From the NCBI GenBank assembly GCA_937950105.1, contig CALFEM010000479.1, positions 1 to 14,521 on the forward strand: a stretch of 14,521 nt of DNA, in the 5' to 3' direction. The notes beneath the pieces were generated by a model, which saw only the letters and a list, made by a program, of their open reading frames with translations, was not told the DNA's origin and made no database searches. The DNA comes from an uncultured Alphaproteobacteria bacterium. GTDB taxonomy: Bacteria; Pseudomonadota; Alphaproteobacteria; Rhizobiales; Hyphomicrobiaceae. Of the stretch, positions 6,557 through 13,661 are shown piece by piece. Position 1 is the first letter of the stretch. Every line of letters starts with the position of its first letter. The translations under genes and the position numbers were made by a program.

Positions 6557-7195
6557 ATGAGCTTTCACGAGGTGCGTTTTCCGACGGCGATTTCGCGCGC
6601 TTCTCAGGGAGGTCCGGAGCGGCGCACGGATGTCGTCGTGCTCGGGTCGGGCTATGAGGAACGTAACGCCCGCTGGGCGGATTCACGACGCAGCTATAAT
6701 GCGGGCTATGGTGTCAGATCGCTCGACGATCTGCATGCGATCATCGCCTTCTTCGAGGAACGACGGGGGCGGCTTCACGCGTTCCGCTGGCGCGATCCGG
6801 CAGACTGGAAATCGTGTCCGCCTGAAGGTCAGCCGTCGGCCGTCGATCAGGTTATCGGTACCGGTGATGGCACGAACGGAGTTTTCCAGATCGTCAAGAC
6901 GTACGGCAGCACGTTTGCACCGTGGAAGCGGGTCATCACCAAGCCGGTAGCGGCGACCGTCATGGTCGCCGTCGGTGGTGCGGTCCGCACAGAAGGAACA
7001 CACTTTACGCTCGACGCAACGCGCGGAGTGGTGACGTTCCTGCCGTCTCACGTTCCGGCCGTCGGTGCCGTGATTTCGGCCGGATACGAGTTCGACGTGC
7101 CGGTTCGCTTCGACAGCGATCGACTGGAGGTCAACCTGCAAGGGTTCCGTCACGGCGCCATTCCGAACATTCCCATCGTCGAGGTGCGCCTATGA
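6557..7195 (+). CDS. DUF2460 distal tail protein (RcGTA g12-like)
   Basis: A 212-aa protein of the DUF2460 / TIGR02217 family, the distal tail ring between tube and baseplate. Seen: FHEVRFPTAISRASQGGPER at residues ~3-22, VVVLGSGYEERNARW (~27-41), SRRSYNAGYGVRSLDDL (~43-59), FFEERRGRLHAFRWRDPADW (~65-84), DGTNGVFQIVKTYG and the C-terminal FDVPVRFDSDRLEVNLQGF. All are textbook for the family and in the right order. GAGGCGAGG upstream gives a good ribosome binding site. It ends with ATGA overlap into the hub gene. Confidence 0.93.
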   Translation: MSFHEVRFPTAISRASQGGPERRTDVVVLGSGYEERNARWADSRRSYNAGYGVRSLDDLHAIIAFFEERRGRLHAFRWRDPADWKSCPPEGQPSAVDQVIGTGDGTNGVFQIVKTYGSTFAPWKRVITKPVAATVMVAVGGAVRTEGTHFTLDATRGVVTFLPSHVPAVGAVISAGYEFDVPVRFDSDRLEVNLQGFRHGAIPNIPIVEVRL

Positions 7196-8049
7196 AGAGT
7201 GTTGCGCCTGAGTTCCAGGACCATCTCGACAGCGGCGCGACGACACTCTGCTGGTGCTGGCGCTTGCGGCGGCGCGATGGCTCTGCGATGGGGTTCACAG
7301 ATCACGATCGCGATCTGCAGTTCGATGGCACCAAATTCGAGGCGGCGGCCGGCTTCACGGCGTCCGAGATCAAGGATTCGGTCGGGCTCAGCGTCGACAA
7401 TCTGGAGGTGACGAGCGCGTTGCGATCGGATCGCATCACGGAAGCCGACCTCGCTGCGGGGCTCTTCGACGACGCGGGCGTCGAAATCTTTCGCGTCAAC
7501 TGGCAGAATCCGGAATCGCGAGTTCTGATGCGCAAGGGCAGTCTCGGCGAAGTCGGCAGGTCGGGGAACGCCTTTACCGCCGAGGTGCGGGGACTTGCGC
7601 ACTACCTGCAGCAACCGTGCGGCCGCCTGTTTCAATACACGTGCGATGCGGATCTGGGCGATGCGCGCTGCAGAATCGATCTTCAGCGGCCGGACCTCGC
7701 CACGACCGGCGCGATCGTCGCGGTGATCGACGGGCGACGCCTCGTCGTCGGGGGCTTCGATGCCTTCGCCGCCGACTGGTTCACGCGCGGACTGCTGACG
7801 ATGATGTCGGGTGAGGCCGCAGGCCAGGCCGCGGAGGTGAAGCGGCACTTCAAAAGTGGTGGCGCGGTGACGATCGAACTTTGGCAACCGGCGCGCACAG
7901 GTATCGTGGCGGGCGATGCCGTCCGCCTGCAGTCCGGTTGCGACAAGCATCTCGCAACATGTCGCGACAAGTTCGCCAACGCCGCTAACTATCGCGGCTT
8001 TCCCCATATGCCGGGCAACGATTTCGTCACCAGCTATGTGCGCCGCTAG
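7192..8049 (+). CDS. DUF2163 baseplate hub protein (RcGTA g13-like)
   Basis: A 285-aa protein of the DUF2163 / TIGR02218 family, the baseplate hub. Seen: FTDHDRDLQFDG (~35-46), the LSVDNLEV pattern (~66-73), QPCGRLFQYTCDADLGDARC with Cys at 143, 151 and 160, and SGCDKHLATCRDKFANAANYRGFPHMPG with Cys at 250 and 257. The five cysteines lie in the conserved positions of this family, whose lambda gpL relatives bind an iron-sulfur cluster, so a cluster here is a fair inference. The frame is open far upstream (6922), but ATG 7192, overlapping the g12 stop as ATGA, is the family start. Confidence 0.93.
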   Translation: MKSVAPEFQDHLDSGATTLCWCWRLRRRDGSAMGFTDHDRDLQFDGTKFEAAAGFTASEIKDSVGLSVDNLEVTSALRSDRITEADLAAGLFDDAGVEIFRVNWQNPESRVLMRKGSLGEVGRSGNAFTAEVRGLAHYLQQPCGRLFQYTCDADLGDARCRIDLQRPDLATTGAIVAVIDGRRLVVGGFDAFAADWFTRGLLTMMSGEAAGQAAEVKRHFKSGGAVTIELWQPARTGIVAGDAVRLQSGCDKHLATCRDKFANAANYRGFPHMPGNDFVTSYVRR

Positions 8050-8096
8050 CGCTGTTGCCCTGTCTGATTGACATGCGCGGGCAAGAGGAGGGATGG

Positions 8097-8528
8097 GTGG
8101 AGCAATGTTCGATCGTGCGGATCGCTCGCACCTGGATCGGAACGCCCTATCACCATCAGGCGAGCTGCAAGGGCGTCGGGACCGATTGCCTCGGTCTGGT
8201 CCGCGGCGTGTATCGCGAACTCTACGGCATGGAGCCAGAGGTGCCACCACCGTATAGCGCGGATTGGGCCGAGGCGTCGGGGCGCGAGACATTGCTCGAG
8301 GCGGCGAGCCGGCATTTCGTGGCAACTGCGGGCGATCGGATGCGCGAGGGCGACGTCGTCGCGTTTCGAATTCGCCGCGAGGCATGCGCCAAGCATCTCG
8401 CCATCCTGACGAGTGCGACCACCATGATCCATGCGATCGAGACTTCGGGGACGGTGGAAGTGCCGCTGTCTCAATGGTGGCGTCGCAGGATCGCCGCAGC
8501 ATTCCGCTTTCCCATCATCTTCGATTGA
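8097..8528 (+). CDS. NlpC/P60 tail peptidase (RcGTA g14-like)
   Basis: A 143-aa NlpC/P60 cysteine peptidase of the phage cell-wall peptidase family (TIGR02219), placed at the baseplate to open peptidoglycan during DNA delivery. Seen: ARTWIGTPYHHQASCKGVGTDCLGLVRG with the likely nucleophile Cys at ~31, and AKHLAILTS with the catalytic His at ~100, followed by a second His at ~112. I chose GTG 8097 because GGAGG at 8087-8091 lies five bases upstream and the protein then begins just before the conserved ARTWIGTPY. ATG 8073 and TTG 8055 are in frame but lack a ribosome binding site. No signal peptide, as expected for a particle component. Confidence 0.85.
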   Translation: MEQCSIVRIARTWIGTPYHHQASCKGVGTDCLGLVRGVYRELYGMEPEVPPPYSADWAEASGRETLLEAASRHFVATAGDRMREGDVVAFRIRREACAKHLAILTSATTMIHAIETSGTVEVPLSQWWRRRIAAAFRFPIIFD

Positions 8529-8536
8529 GGTGACAC

Positions 8537-11500
8537 ATGGCGACGTTGGCCCTGGCCGCAGCGGGCGCCGCGGTCGGCAGCACGTTGCTGCCTGCAGGTG
8601 TGACGCTCCTCGGGGCGACCTTGAGCGGTGCCGCCATCGGCGCGCAGATCGGCGCCTTCGCCGGTTCGTATGTCGACCAGATGTTGCTCGGTCAGAGCGG
8701 CGGGCGGACTGTCCACGGGCCACGCCTCAACGACCTGCACGTGACAGCGTCGACGGAGGGCGCTCCCCTGCCGCGTGTTTACGGACGCGCGCGCCTCGGC
8801 GGGCAAGTCATATGGGCTGACGAATTGGAGGAGGAAGCAGTCACGTCCGATGCTGGTGGCAGCGGCAAGGGGCTTGGCGGTTCGGGTGGCTCGGATGTGG
8901 TCGAATACCGCTATTACGCCAGCTTCGCCGTAGCGATCGCCGAGGGGGAGATCACCCGACTAGGACGCGTCTGGGCCGATGGCGCGGAACTCGACTTGTC
9001 GGAGGTCACGGTCAGGGTTCACAAGGGTAGTGACGCGCAGGAACCGGACGAATTGATCGTCGCGCGACTTGGTGCGGCCAGTGCACCGGCCTATCGAGGC
9101 GTCGCCTACGTCGTGTTCGAGCGTCTGGCGCTGCAGACGTTCGGCAACCGGCTGCCACAGCTTTCGTTCGAAGTCTTTCGCGAACTCGAGGCGTTCGGTG
9201 ATGAGTTGCGCGGCGTGGTGCTCATTCCCGGCTCCGGCGAGTTCGTCTATTCGCCGACGACCGTGACACGCGGTTTTGGCCAGGGCAGCAATGCCGCCGA
9301 GAATATTCATACGCGACAGGGCGGCACGGATTGGACCGTCTCGCTCGATCAGCTGGAGCAGGAATTGCCCGGCGTGCAGAATATCTCGCTCGTCGTGAGC
9401 TGGTTTGGCAGTGACCTTCGCGCCGGTGAATGTGAGGTTCGTCCCGCGGTCGACGATCCGGACAAGACGACAAGCCCGTCGCAATGGAGCGTCGCGGGCG
9501 TCACGCGTGGCTCCGCACACGTCGTCAGTTCGTGGGACGGCGCGCCTGCGTATGGTGGCACGCCGTCCGACGACACCGTCGTTGCTGCCATTCGAGATCT
9601 CAAGTCGCGCGGATATGGTGTGACGCTGACGCCGTTCGTGCTCATGGATGTACCCGCGGACAACGCGTTGCAGAACCCGTATGCGCCAGCGGAAGCGCAA
9701 CCGGCGTATCCGTGGCGCGGTCGAATTACTTGTCATCCTGCAGCGGGAGTCGCGGGAAGTCCCGACAAGTCACCGGCATCCGTACCGCAGATCGCTAGTT
9801 TCGTCGGCACGGCCAGCACGAGCGATTTCGCGATCGTCGGCGACGTCGTGAGCTACAGCGGACCTGCCGAATGGAGCTTTCGGCGTCTGGTGCTGCATTA
9901 CGCACATCTCGCCAAGGCAGCGGGAGGTGTGGACGCCTTCGTCATCGGAACGGAGCTGCGTGGATTGACGACGGTGCGATCCGGCCCGTCGAGCTATCCG
10001 TTCGTGGCAGCGCTTGTGACGCTGGCCAGCGATGTGAAGTCTGTGCTCGGGCCGGCGACCAAAGTGATCTACGCAGCCGATTGGTCCGAGTATTTCGGAC
10101 ATCAGCCTGCCGACGGCAGCGGCGACGTACACTTCCATCTGGATCCGTTGTGGTCGTCGCCTGCCATCGACGCGATCGGTATCGACCTCTATTGGCCGCT
10201 TGCAGATTGGCGCGCTGGCGCCAGCCACGCCGATTTGATGGCCGGAGCACTGAGCGTCTACGATCTCGATTATCTGGCCGCTCACGTCGCTGGTGGTGAA
10301 GGTTACGACTGGTATTACGCCAGCGCAGCGGATCGTGAATTGCAGAACCGCACGCCGATCACCGATGGCAGCGGTAAGCCGTGGATGTTTCGCTTCAAGG
10401 ACATCGCGTCGTGGTGGGCGAACCCGCATTATGATCGGCCGGGTGGCGTCGAGAGCACGGCGCCGACGGCATGGGTGCCGATGAGCAAGCCGTTCTGGCT
10501 GATGGAGGTTGGCTGTCCCGCAGTTGATGCGGGTGCCAATCAGCCGAATGTCTTCGTCGATCCCAAGAGCGCCGAGAGCGCATTGCCGTACTATTCGCGC
10601 GGCGTTCGCGACGACATGATGCAACGCCAGTATCTGCGTGCGCTGCATGGTGCGTTTGATCCCGCTTCGCCGCTGTACCGGGAAGGCGGCAACCCGGTTT
10701 CGCCCGTCTATGGCGGCCACATGATCGACCGGGATCGCATTCACGTCTATGCGTGGGATGCGAGACCCTTTCCGGCGTTTCCGGCCAACCTCGACGTATG
10801 GGCGGATGGTGAGAACTGGCGGCTCGGACATTGGCTGAACGGGCGTGTTGCGAGCGCTCCGCTCGCGGCCGTGGTCTCCCGCATCATGGAGGACGGGGGG
10901 GTCGATAATTTCGACGTGAGCGGTCTCGAGGGCTTGGTGCCCGGATACGTGGTGGATCGTGTCATGTCGGTCCGCGATGCCCTGCAGCCGCTGTCGCTCG
11001 CATTCTTCTTCGACGCGGTCGAGAGCGGCGGCAAGATCGTATTCCGTCACAGGGCAACGCATCCCGGGATTGCTCCTATCGGCACAGACGACCTTGTCGA
11101 GAAGCGCGCTGGCGATGCGTTGGCGACGCTGACGCGCGGGCAGGAGACCGAGCTGCCGGCGACCACCAAACTGACATACATCGATGCATCCGGCGACTAT
11201 CGTCAGGCGGTCGCGGAATCGCGTCGTCTGGTGGGCGCCAGCCGCCGCGTGTCGCAGGCAGAGCTTGCGATCGTGCTCGATGGAGATCAGGCCGCGCGCA
11301 TCGCGGAGACCTGGCTGCACGAGACCTGGAGCGCTCGCGAACGCATCTCGTTCGTGCTGCCGCCAAGTCGGATCGCCATCGAGCCCGGAGATACGGTGAG
11401 CGTCCTCGTCGAGGGTGCCGAGCGACTTTATCGGGTGACCGATGTAGGCGATCACGGCGCCCGCGAGATCGAGGCGCGTGCTGTCGATTCGTCGTTATAC

Positions 11501-12052
11501 GAGGCCATCACAGCACCGGTTCGTCCGGGGACGACGCCGGACGCGATCCTCGTCGGTCAGCCTCTCGTCCATTTGCTCGATCTGCCGCTGCTCAAGGGCA
11601 CAGAACCGCCGGAAGCCGGCTACGCAGTAGCGCGCCAAACGCCGTGGCCGGGAGCGGTATCGCTGTATGCCTCTCCCGACGGCGCGGGTTATGCGCTGAA
11701 GGCGCGCATCGGCGCGAGCGCAACGGTGGGCGTGACGATGACCGAACTTCCTCGACGGCCCGCCGGACGAATAGATTACGCCGATCGGCTAGAAGTCGCG
11801 ATCGCGGGAGGTCCGCTGAGTTCGGTGACCGACGAGCAGTTGTTCGCTGGCCGCAATGCCGCCGCCATCCGCTCGCCGGCCGGTGCCTGGGAAGTCCTGC
11901 AGTTCGGGCGTGCCGAGCTGATCGCGGCCAACACATATGCGCTCACCCGCCTGTTGCGAGGACAGGCCGGAACCGACAGCGACATGGCAGAACTCGTTGG
12001 CGCAGGTGCTCCCTTCGTCATAGCATTGGAGATACGACCGTGCCATCAGTGA
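8537..12052 (+). CDS. GTA megatron / TIM-barrel tail protein (RcGTA g15-like), C-terminus lost by rearrangement
   Basis: 1171 residues of the large baseplate protein that in RcGTA binds and penetrates the recipient envelope. Order: a glycine/alanine-rich hydrophobic N-terminus (~3-46), LPRVYGRARLGGQVIWADE (~76-94), a GTA TIM-barrel-like domain around residues ~440-740 (YAHLAKAAGGVDAFVIGTELRGL, AADWSEYFG, IDAIGIDLYWPL), then a phage-tail-3 domain from about residue 780 (SVRDALQPLSLAFFFDA). The frame is normal through LTRLLRGQAGTDSDMAELVGAGAPFVIAL, then ends in a junk tail and TGA at 12050-12052. The rest of the protein continues in another frame (about 12122-12509). The break coincides with an inverted endolysin fragment. 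The intact protein would be about 1,320 aa, close to RcGTA's ~1,300. ATG 8537 has a weak GAGGTGA upstream. Confidence 0.9.
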   Translation: MATLALAAAGAAVGSTLLPAGVTLLGATLSGAAIGAQIGAFAGSYVDQMLLGQSGGRTVHGPRLNDLHVTASTEGAPLPRVYGRARLGGQVIWADELEEEAVTSDAGGSGKGLGGSGGSDVVEYRYYASFAVAIAEGEITRLGRVWADGAELDLSEVTVRVHKGSDAQEPDELIVARLGAASAPAYRGVAYVVFERLALQTFGNRLPQLSFEVFRELEAFGDELRGVVLIPGSGEFVYSPTTVTRGFGQGSNAAENIHTRQGGTDWTVSLDQLEQELPGVQNISLVVSWFGSDLRAGECEVRPAVDDPDKTTSPSQWSVAGVTRGSAHVVSSWDGAPAYGGTPSDDTVVAAIRDLKSRGYGVTLTPFVLMDVPADNALQNPYAPAEAQPAYPWRGRITCHPAAGVAGSPDKSPASVPQIASFVGTASTSDFAIVGDVVSYSGPAEWSFRRLVLHYAHLAKAAGGVDAFVIGTELRGLTTVRSGPSSYPFVAALVTLASDVKSVLGPATKVIYAADWSEYFGHQPADGSGDVHFHLDPLWSSPAIDAIGIDLYWPLADWRAGASHADLMAGALSVYDLDYLAAHVAGGEGYDWYYASAADRELQNRTPITDGSGKPWMFRFKDIASWWANPHYDRPGGVESTAPTAWVPMSKPFWLMEVGCPAVDAGANQPNVFVDPKSAESALPYYSRGVRDDMMQRQYLRALHGAFDPASPLYREGGNPVSPVYGGHMIDRDRIHVYAWDARPFPAFPANLDVWADGENWRLGHWLNGRVASAPLAAVVSRIMEDGGVDNFDVSGLEGLVPGYVVDRVMSVRDALQPLSLAFFFDAVESGGKIVFRHRATHPGIAPIGTDDLVEKRAGDALATLTRGQETELPATTKLTYIDASGDYRQAVAESRRLVGASRRVSQAELAIVLDGDQAARIAETWLHETWSARERISFVLPPSRIAIEPGDTVSVLVEGAERLYRVTDVGDHGAREIEARAVDSSLYEAITAPVRPGTTPDAILVGQPLVHLLDLPLLKGTEPPEAGYAVARQTPWPGAVSLYASPDGAGYALKARIGASATVGVTMTELPRRPAGRIDYADRLEVAIAGGPLSSVTDEQLFAGRNAAAIRSPAGAWEVLQFGRAELIAANTYALTRLLRGQAGTDSDMAELVGAGAPFVIALEIRPCHQ

Positions 12053-12127
12053 GCGCGTTCCCTGGCGGCCGCTGCGTTCCAGACAGGCGCCGACGAATGC
12101 AGCGCACCAGGCAACCTCGCGCAACAT
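12024..12127 (-). other. Inverted fragment of an endolysin catalytic core inside the megatron gene
   Basis: Read on the minus strand from 12127 down, this gives M-L-R-E-V-A-W-C-A-A-F-V-G-A-C-L-E-R-S and on to TRSLMARSYLQ. I recognise this as the catalytic-core start of TIGR02594 / CHAP-like phage endolysins, with the nucleophile Cys in W-C-A-A-F-V. It is exactly the part missing from the endolysin at 12540, which stops matching at V-R-E. The right edge shares CTCGCG (12116-12121), the reverse complement of CGCGAG at 12663-12668 where the endolysin breaks. The left edge lies near 12022-12029. On the + strand both flanks are megatron sequence in different frames. The edges are uncertain by several bases. 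It is a fragment, not an expressed gene. Confidence 0.75.
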
Positions 12128-12509
12128 CGGCGATGCGACTTACGGTGCGGCGACGCACGCCTTTTCCGGGGCGGGCCTCAGGCCGCTGGCGCCAGTTCAT
12201 GTGCGCTCGGACAGGACAACGTCAGCGTCGGGCGATCTCGCCATCAGCTGGATCCGCCGGACGCGAAGCGGCGGCGACAGTTGGGAACTGAGCGAAGTTC
12301 CACTTGGCGAGGCGAACGAAGCCTACGAGGTCGACATTCTCGACGGCCCGATCGTCAAGCGTACGCTGGCGACGAGCAATGCTACTGCGGTCTACACGCT
12401 CGCAGAACAGATCGCAGACTTCGGCAGTATGCAGGCGGGCTACGAGGTTCATGTCCACCAACTGAGCGCAGTGGTCGGGCGTGGCGCCGGACGCCGCGCG
12501 GTCATCTGA
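12051..12509 (+). pseudogene. Out-of-frame C-terminal piece of the megatron
   Basis: This frame is open from 12024 to the TGA at 12507-12509. From about 12122 it reads as the C-terminal domain of the GTA megatron: IGDATYGAATHAF, GLRPLAPVHVRSD, DLAISWIRRTRSGGDSWE, VPLGEANEAYEVDILDG, and a final VHVHQLSAVVGRG. The part from 12051 to ~12121 in the same frame is antisense to the endolysin fragment and is not native protein. There is no ribosome binding site at a likely start, although an in-frame ATG at 12201 exists. It would be translated only after a frame change, and there is no slippery heptamer to suggest a programmed one. It should be read together with the 8537-12052 ORF as one broken gene. 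Confidence 0.75.
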
Positions 12510-12539
12510 GACGGCACCTCACAGAACAGCAGGTAAGAT

Positions 12540-13208
12540 ATGGAGCAACCCGACTGGCTCGAATGGGCCTGGCGCGAACTCGGCGTGCGCGAGCAGCCAG
12601 GCAAACGTGACAACCCGAGGATCCTGGCGATGTTCAAGGATAGCGGGCACGCGAAGATCGTTCGCGAGCAGGCGGTCGGCACAGAGGCAGACGGCGAGAT
12701 CGGACCTGCGACGCGCAGAGCGATTTCAGCCATGCCGCTGCGCACGAGCCTGGTGCGCTACGCCGAACTCCGGCGTGAGCGATATCGCGCACTTCCGCAC
12801 TTCTGGCGCTTCGGTCGCGGTTGGCTGAAGCGTGTCGACCTCACACTGGCAGAGGCGGCTCGGCTGCTGCACGGCCTCGCGACAAAAGCGCCAAGCACAT
12901 CGAACACAACTCGAGAAGGAGACAACAGCATGCCCAGCGATACCCGGTCGGCCCAGACGGAGAGCAAATGGTGGGGCCAGTCGATCACCATATGGGGGGT
13001 TATCGTGACGGCCGTCTCGACGGTCCTGCCGGTGATCGGACCGCTGATCGGCATCGATCTCACCAGCGACATGATCGAGCTGATCGGGCAGCAGGTCATG
13101 CAGATCGCCCAGGCGATCGGCGGTCTGGTCGGCACGCTGATGGCGATCTACGGCCGGGTGCGGGCGGTGGCGCCCATAGAGCGTCGTGCCGTCTCGCTGA
13201 AGCTGTGA
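12540..13208 (+). CDS. Chimeric endolysin remnant reading in frame into the holin
   Basis: 222 residues in three parts. Residues 1-43 (PDWLEWAWRELGVREQPG ... RILAMFKDSGH) are the N-terminus of a TIGR02594 / CHAP-like endolysin. At about residue 43-45 it switches to QAVGTEADGEIGPATRRAIS and RALPHFWRFGRGWLKRVD, the C-terminal peptidoglycan-binding part of a GH108-type phage lysozyme. Residues 131-222 are the holin-like protein, which has its own start at 12930. The catalytic Cys/His of the first family and the catalytic Glu region of the second are both absent, so no lytic activity is expected. No stop separates the lysin from the holin frame. The ATG at 12540 has only a weak AGGTAAG upstream. 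Likely a two-gene deletion fusion. Confidence 0.6.
   Translation: MEQPDWLEWAWRELGVREQPGKRDNPRILAMFKDSGHAKIVREQAVGTEADGEIGPATRRAISAMPLRTSLVRYAELRRERYRALPHFWRFGRGWLKRVDLTLAEAARLLHGLATKAPSTSNTTREGDNSMPSDTRSAQTESKWWGQSITIWGVIVTAVSTVLPVIGPLIGIDLTSDMIELIGQQVMQIAQAIGGLVGTLMAIYGRVRAVAPIERRAVSLKL
12930..13208 (+). CDS. Holin-like small membrane protein
   Basis: A 92-aa protein starting at ATG 12930, with an excellent AAGGAG (12916-12921) eight bases upstream, so it can be made independently although the upstream frame also reads into it. Seen: a polar N-terminus (SDTRSAQTESKWWGQ), a hydrophobic segment ITIWGVIVTAVSTVLPVIGPLIG (residues ~21-43), an amphipathic linker (DLTSDMIELIGQQV), a second hydrophobic segment AIGGLVGTLMAIYG (~60-73) and a basic tail. 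This is the shape of the small two-segment holins next to lysozyme genes in alphaproteobacterial phages, which permeabilise the inner membrane. The role is inferred from topology and neighbourhood. Confidence 0.65.
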   Translation: MPSDTRSAQTESKWWGQSITIWGVIVTAVSTVLPVIGPLIGIDLTSDMIELIGQQVMQIAQAIGGLVGTLMAIYGRVRAVAPIERRAVSLKL

Positions 13209-13255
13209 ACGGCAAAGCCTTGGCATTCAGACGCGGTTCAGGCCGGCAGGGCTAG

Positions 13256-13573
13256 GTGGAGGGAATGCTCAACCGCTTCCCACTCCTGGCCCTTGCTCTT
13301 GTGGTGCCCGTGCTCTTTGCCCCGCCGCCGGTCGCCGTGGCGGTGGAGGCTGAGGTGACATGCATCGAAGACTGGTCGCTGGCTTCGAAGATCGTGGCCC
13401 GCGAGCGGCTCGTGAACGTGGGCGAGCTGCAAGGGGCGCTCCCCAAGAGCGTAGAAGGTGCCATCGTTCGGGCTCATCTCTGTGAGGGCAGGGAAGGCTA
13501 CGTCTACCGGGTTCTGGTGCGTGACCGACGCGGTCATTTGACCAAAGTCATACTGGAGGCGCGGCGGCGCTGA
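13256..13573 (+). CDS. Secreted PepSY-like domain protein
   Basis: About 105 aa. The N-terminus has a signal peptide: basic start, hydrophobic core PLLALALVVPVLFAPPPVAVA, likely cleavage near AVAVEA (residues ~25-33), so it should be periplasmic. The mature part has one Cys (EVTCIEDW) and then VNVGELQGALPKSVEGAIVRAHLCEGREGYVYRVLVRDRRGHLTKVILEARR, which resembles a PepSY domain (alpha-beta-beta: helix, then paired Y-V-Y-R-V-L-V and L-T-K-V-I-L strands). Start uncertain between GTG 13256 and ATG 13265. PepSY proteins of this size often precede an OmpR-type regulator/kinase pair, as here, and may tune the kinase. Not part of the GTA cluster. Confidence 0.7.
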   Translation: MEGMLNRFPLLALALVVPVLFAPPPVAVAVEAEVTCIEDWSLASKIVARERLVNVGELQGALPKSVEGAIVRAHLCEGREGYVYRVLVRDRRGHLTKVILEARRR

Positions 13574-13614
13574 CCGGCCTTTCCATGCTGTCTGGATTCG
13601 CAGGCGCCTGTCGG

Positions 13615-13620
13615 TATAAT
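13615..13620 (+). promoter_or_regulatory. Possible sigma-70 -10 element for the two-component genes
   Basis: TATAAT lies at 13615-13620, 41 bp before the response regulator start, in the 88-bp gap after the PepSY gene. In this GC-rich setting a perfect consensus is unlikely by chance. I see no good -35 hexamer at 16-18 bp upstream (the region reads TGTCTGGATT), so an activator may be needed or the match may be fortuitous. Confidence 0.4.
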
Positions 13621-13661
13621 CCCCGCCGCATCCGAACCGTTGACGAACGAAGGGCCTGACA

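Noticed and set aside
7150..8502. Minus-strand ORF of 450 codons opposite the hub and peptidase genes
   Set aside because: Both genes on the + strand are clear family members, and the minus reading shows no domain and no ribosome binding site.
9770..11455. Long minus-strand ORF of 561 codons
   Set aside because: It lies wholly inside the megatron gene, has an Arg/His-rich shadow composition and no recognisable motif. Such ORFs are common opposite GC-rich genes.
12020..12052. A simple one-base frameshift in the megatron, with the C-terminus continuing as S-E-R-V-P-W-R-P-L-R
   Set aside because: The stretch reads plausibly on the + strand, but its minus strand is a clear endolysin core. The + strand reading is antisense, so a replaced segment explains the frame change better than a point indel.
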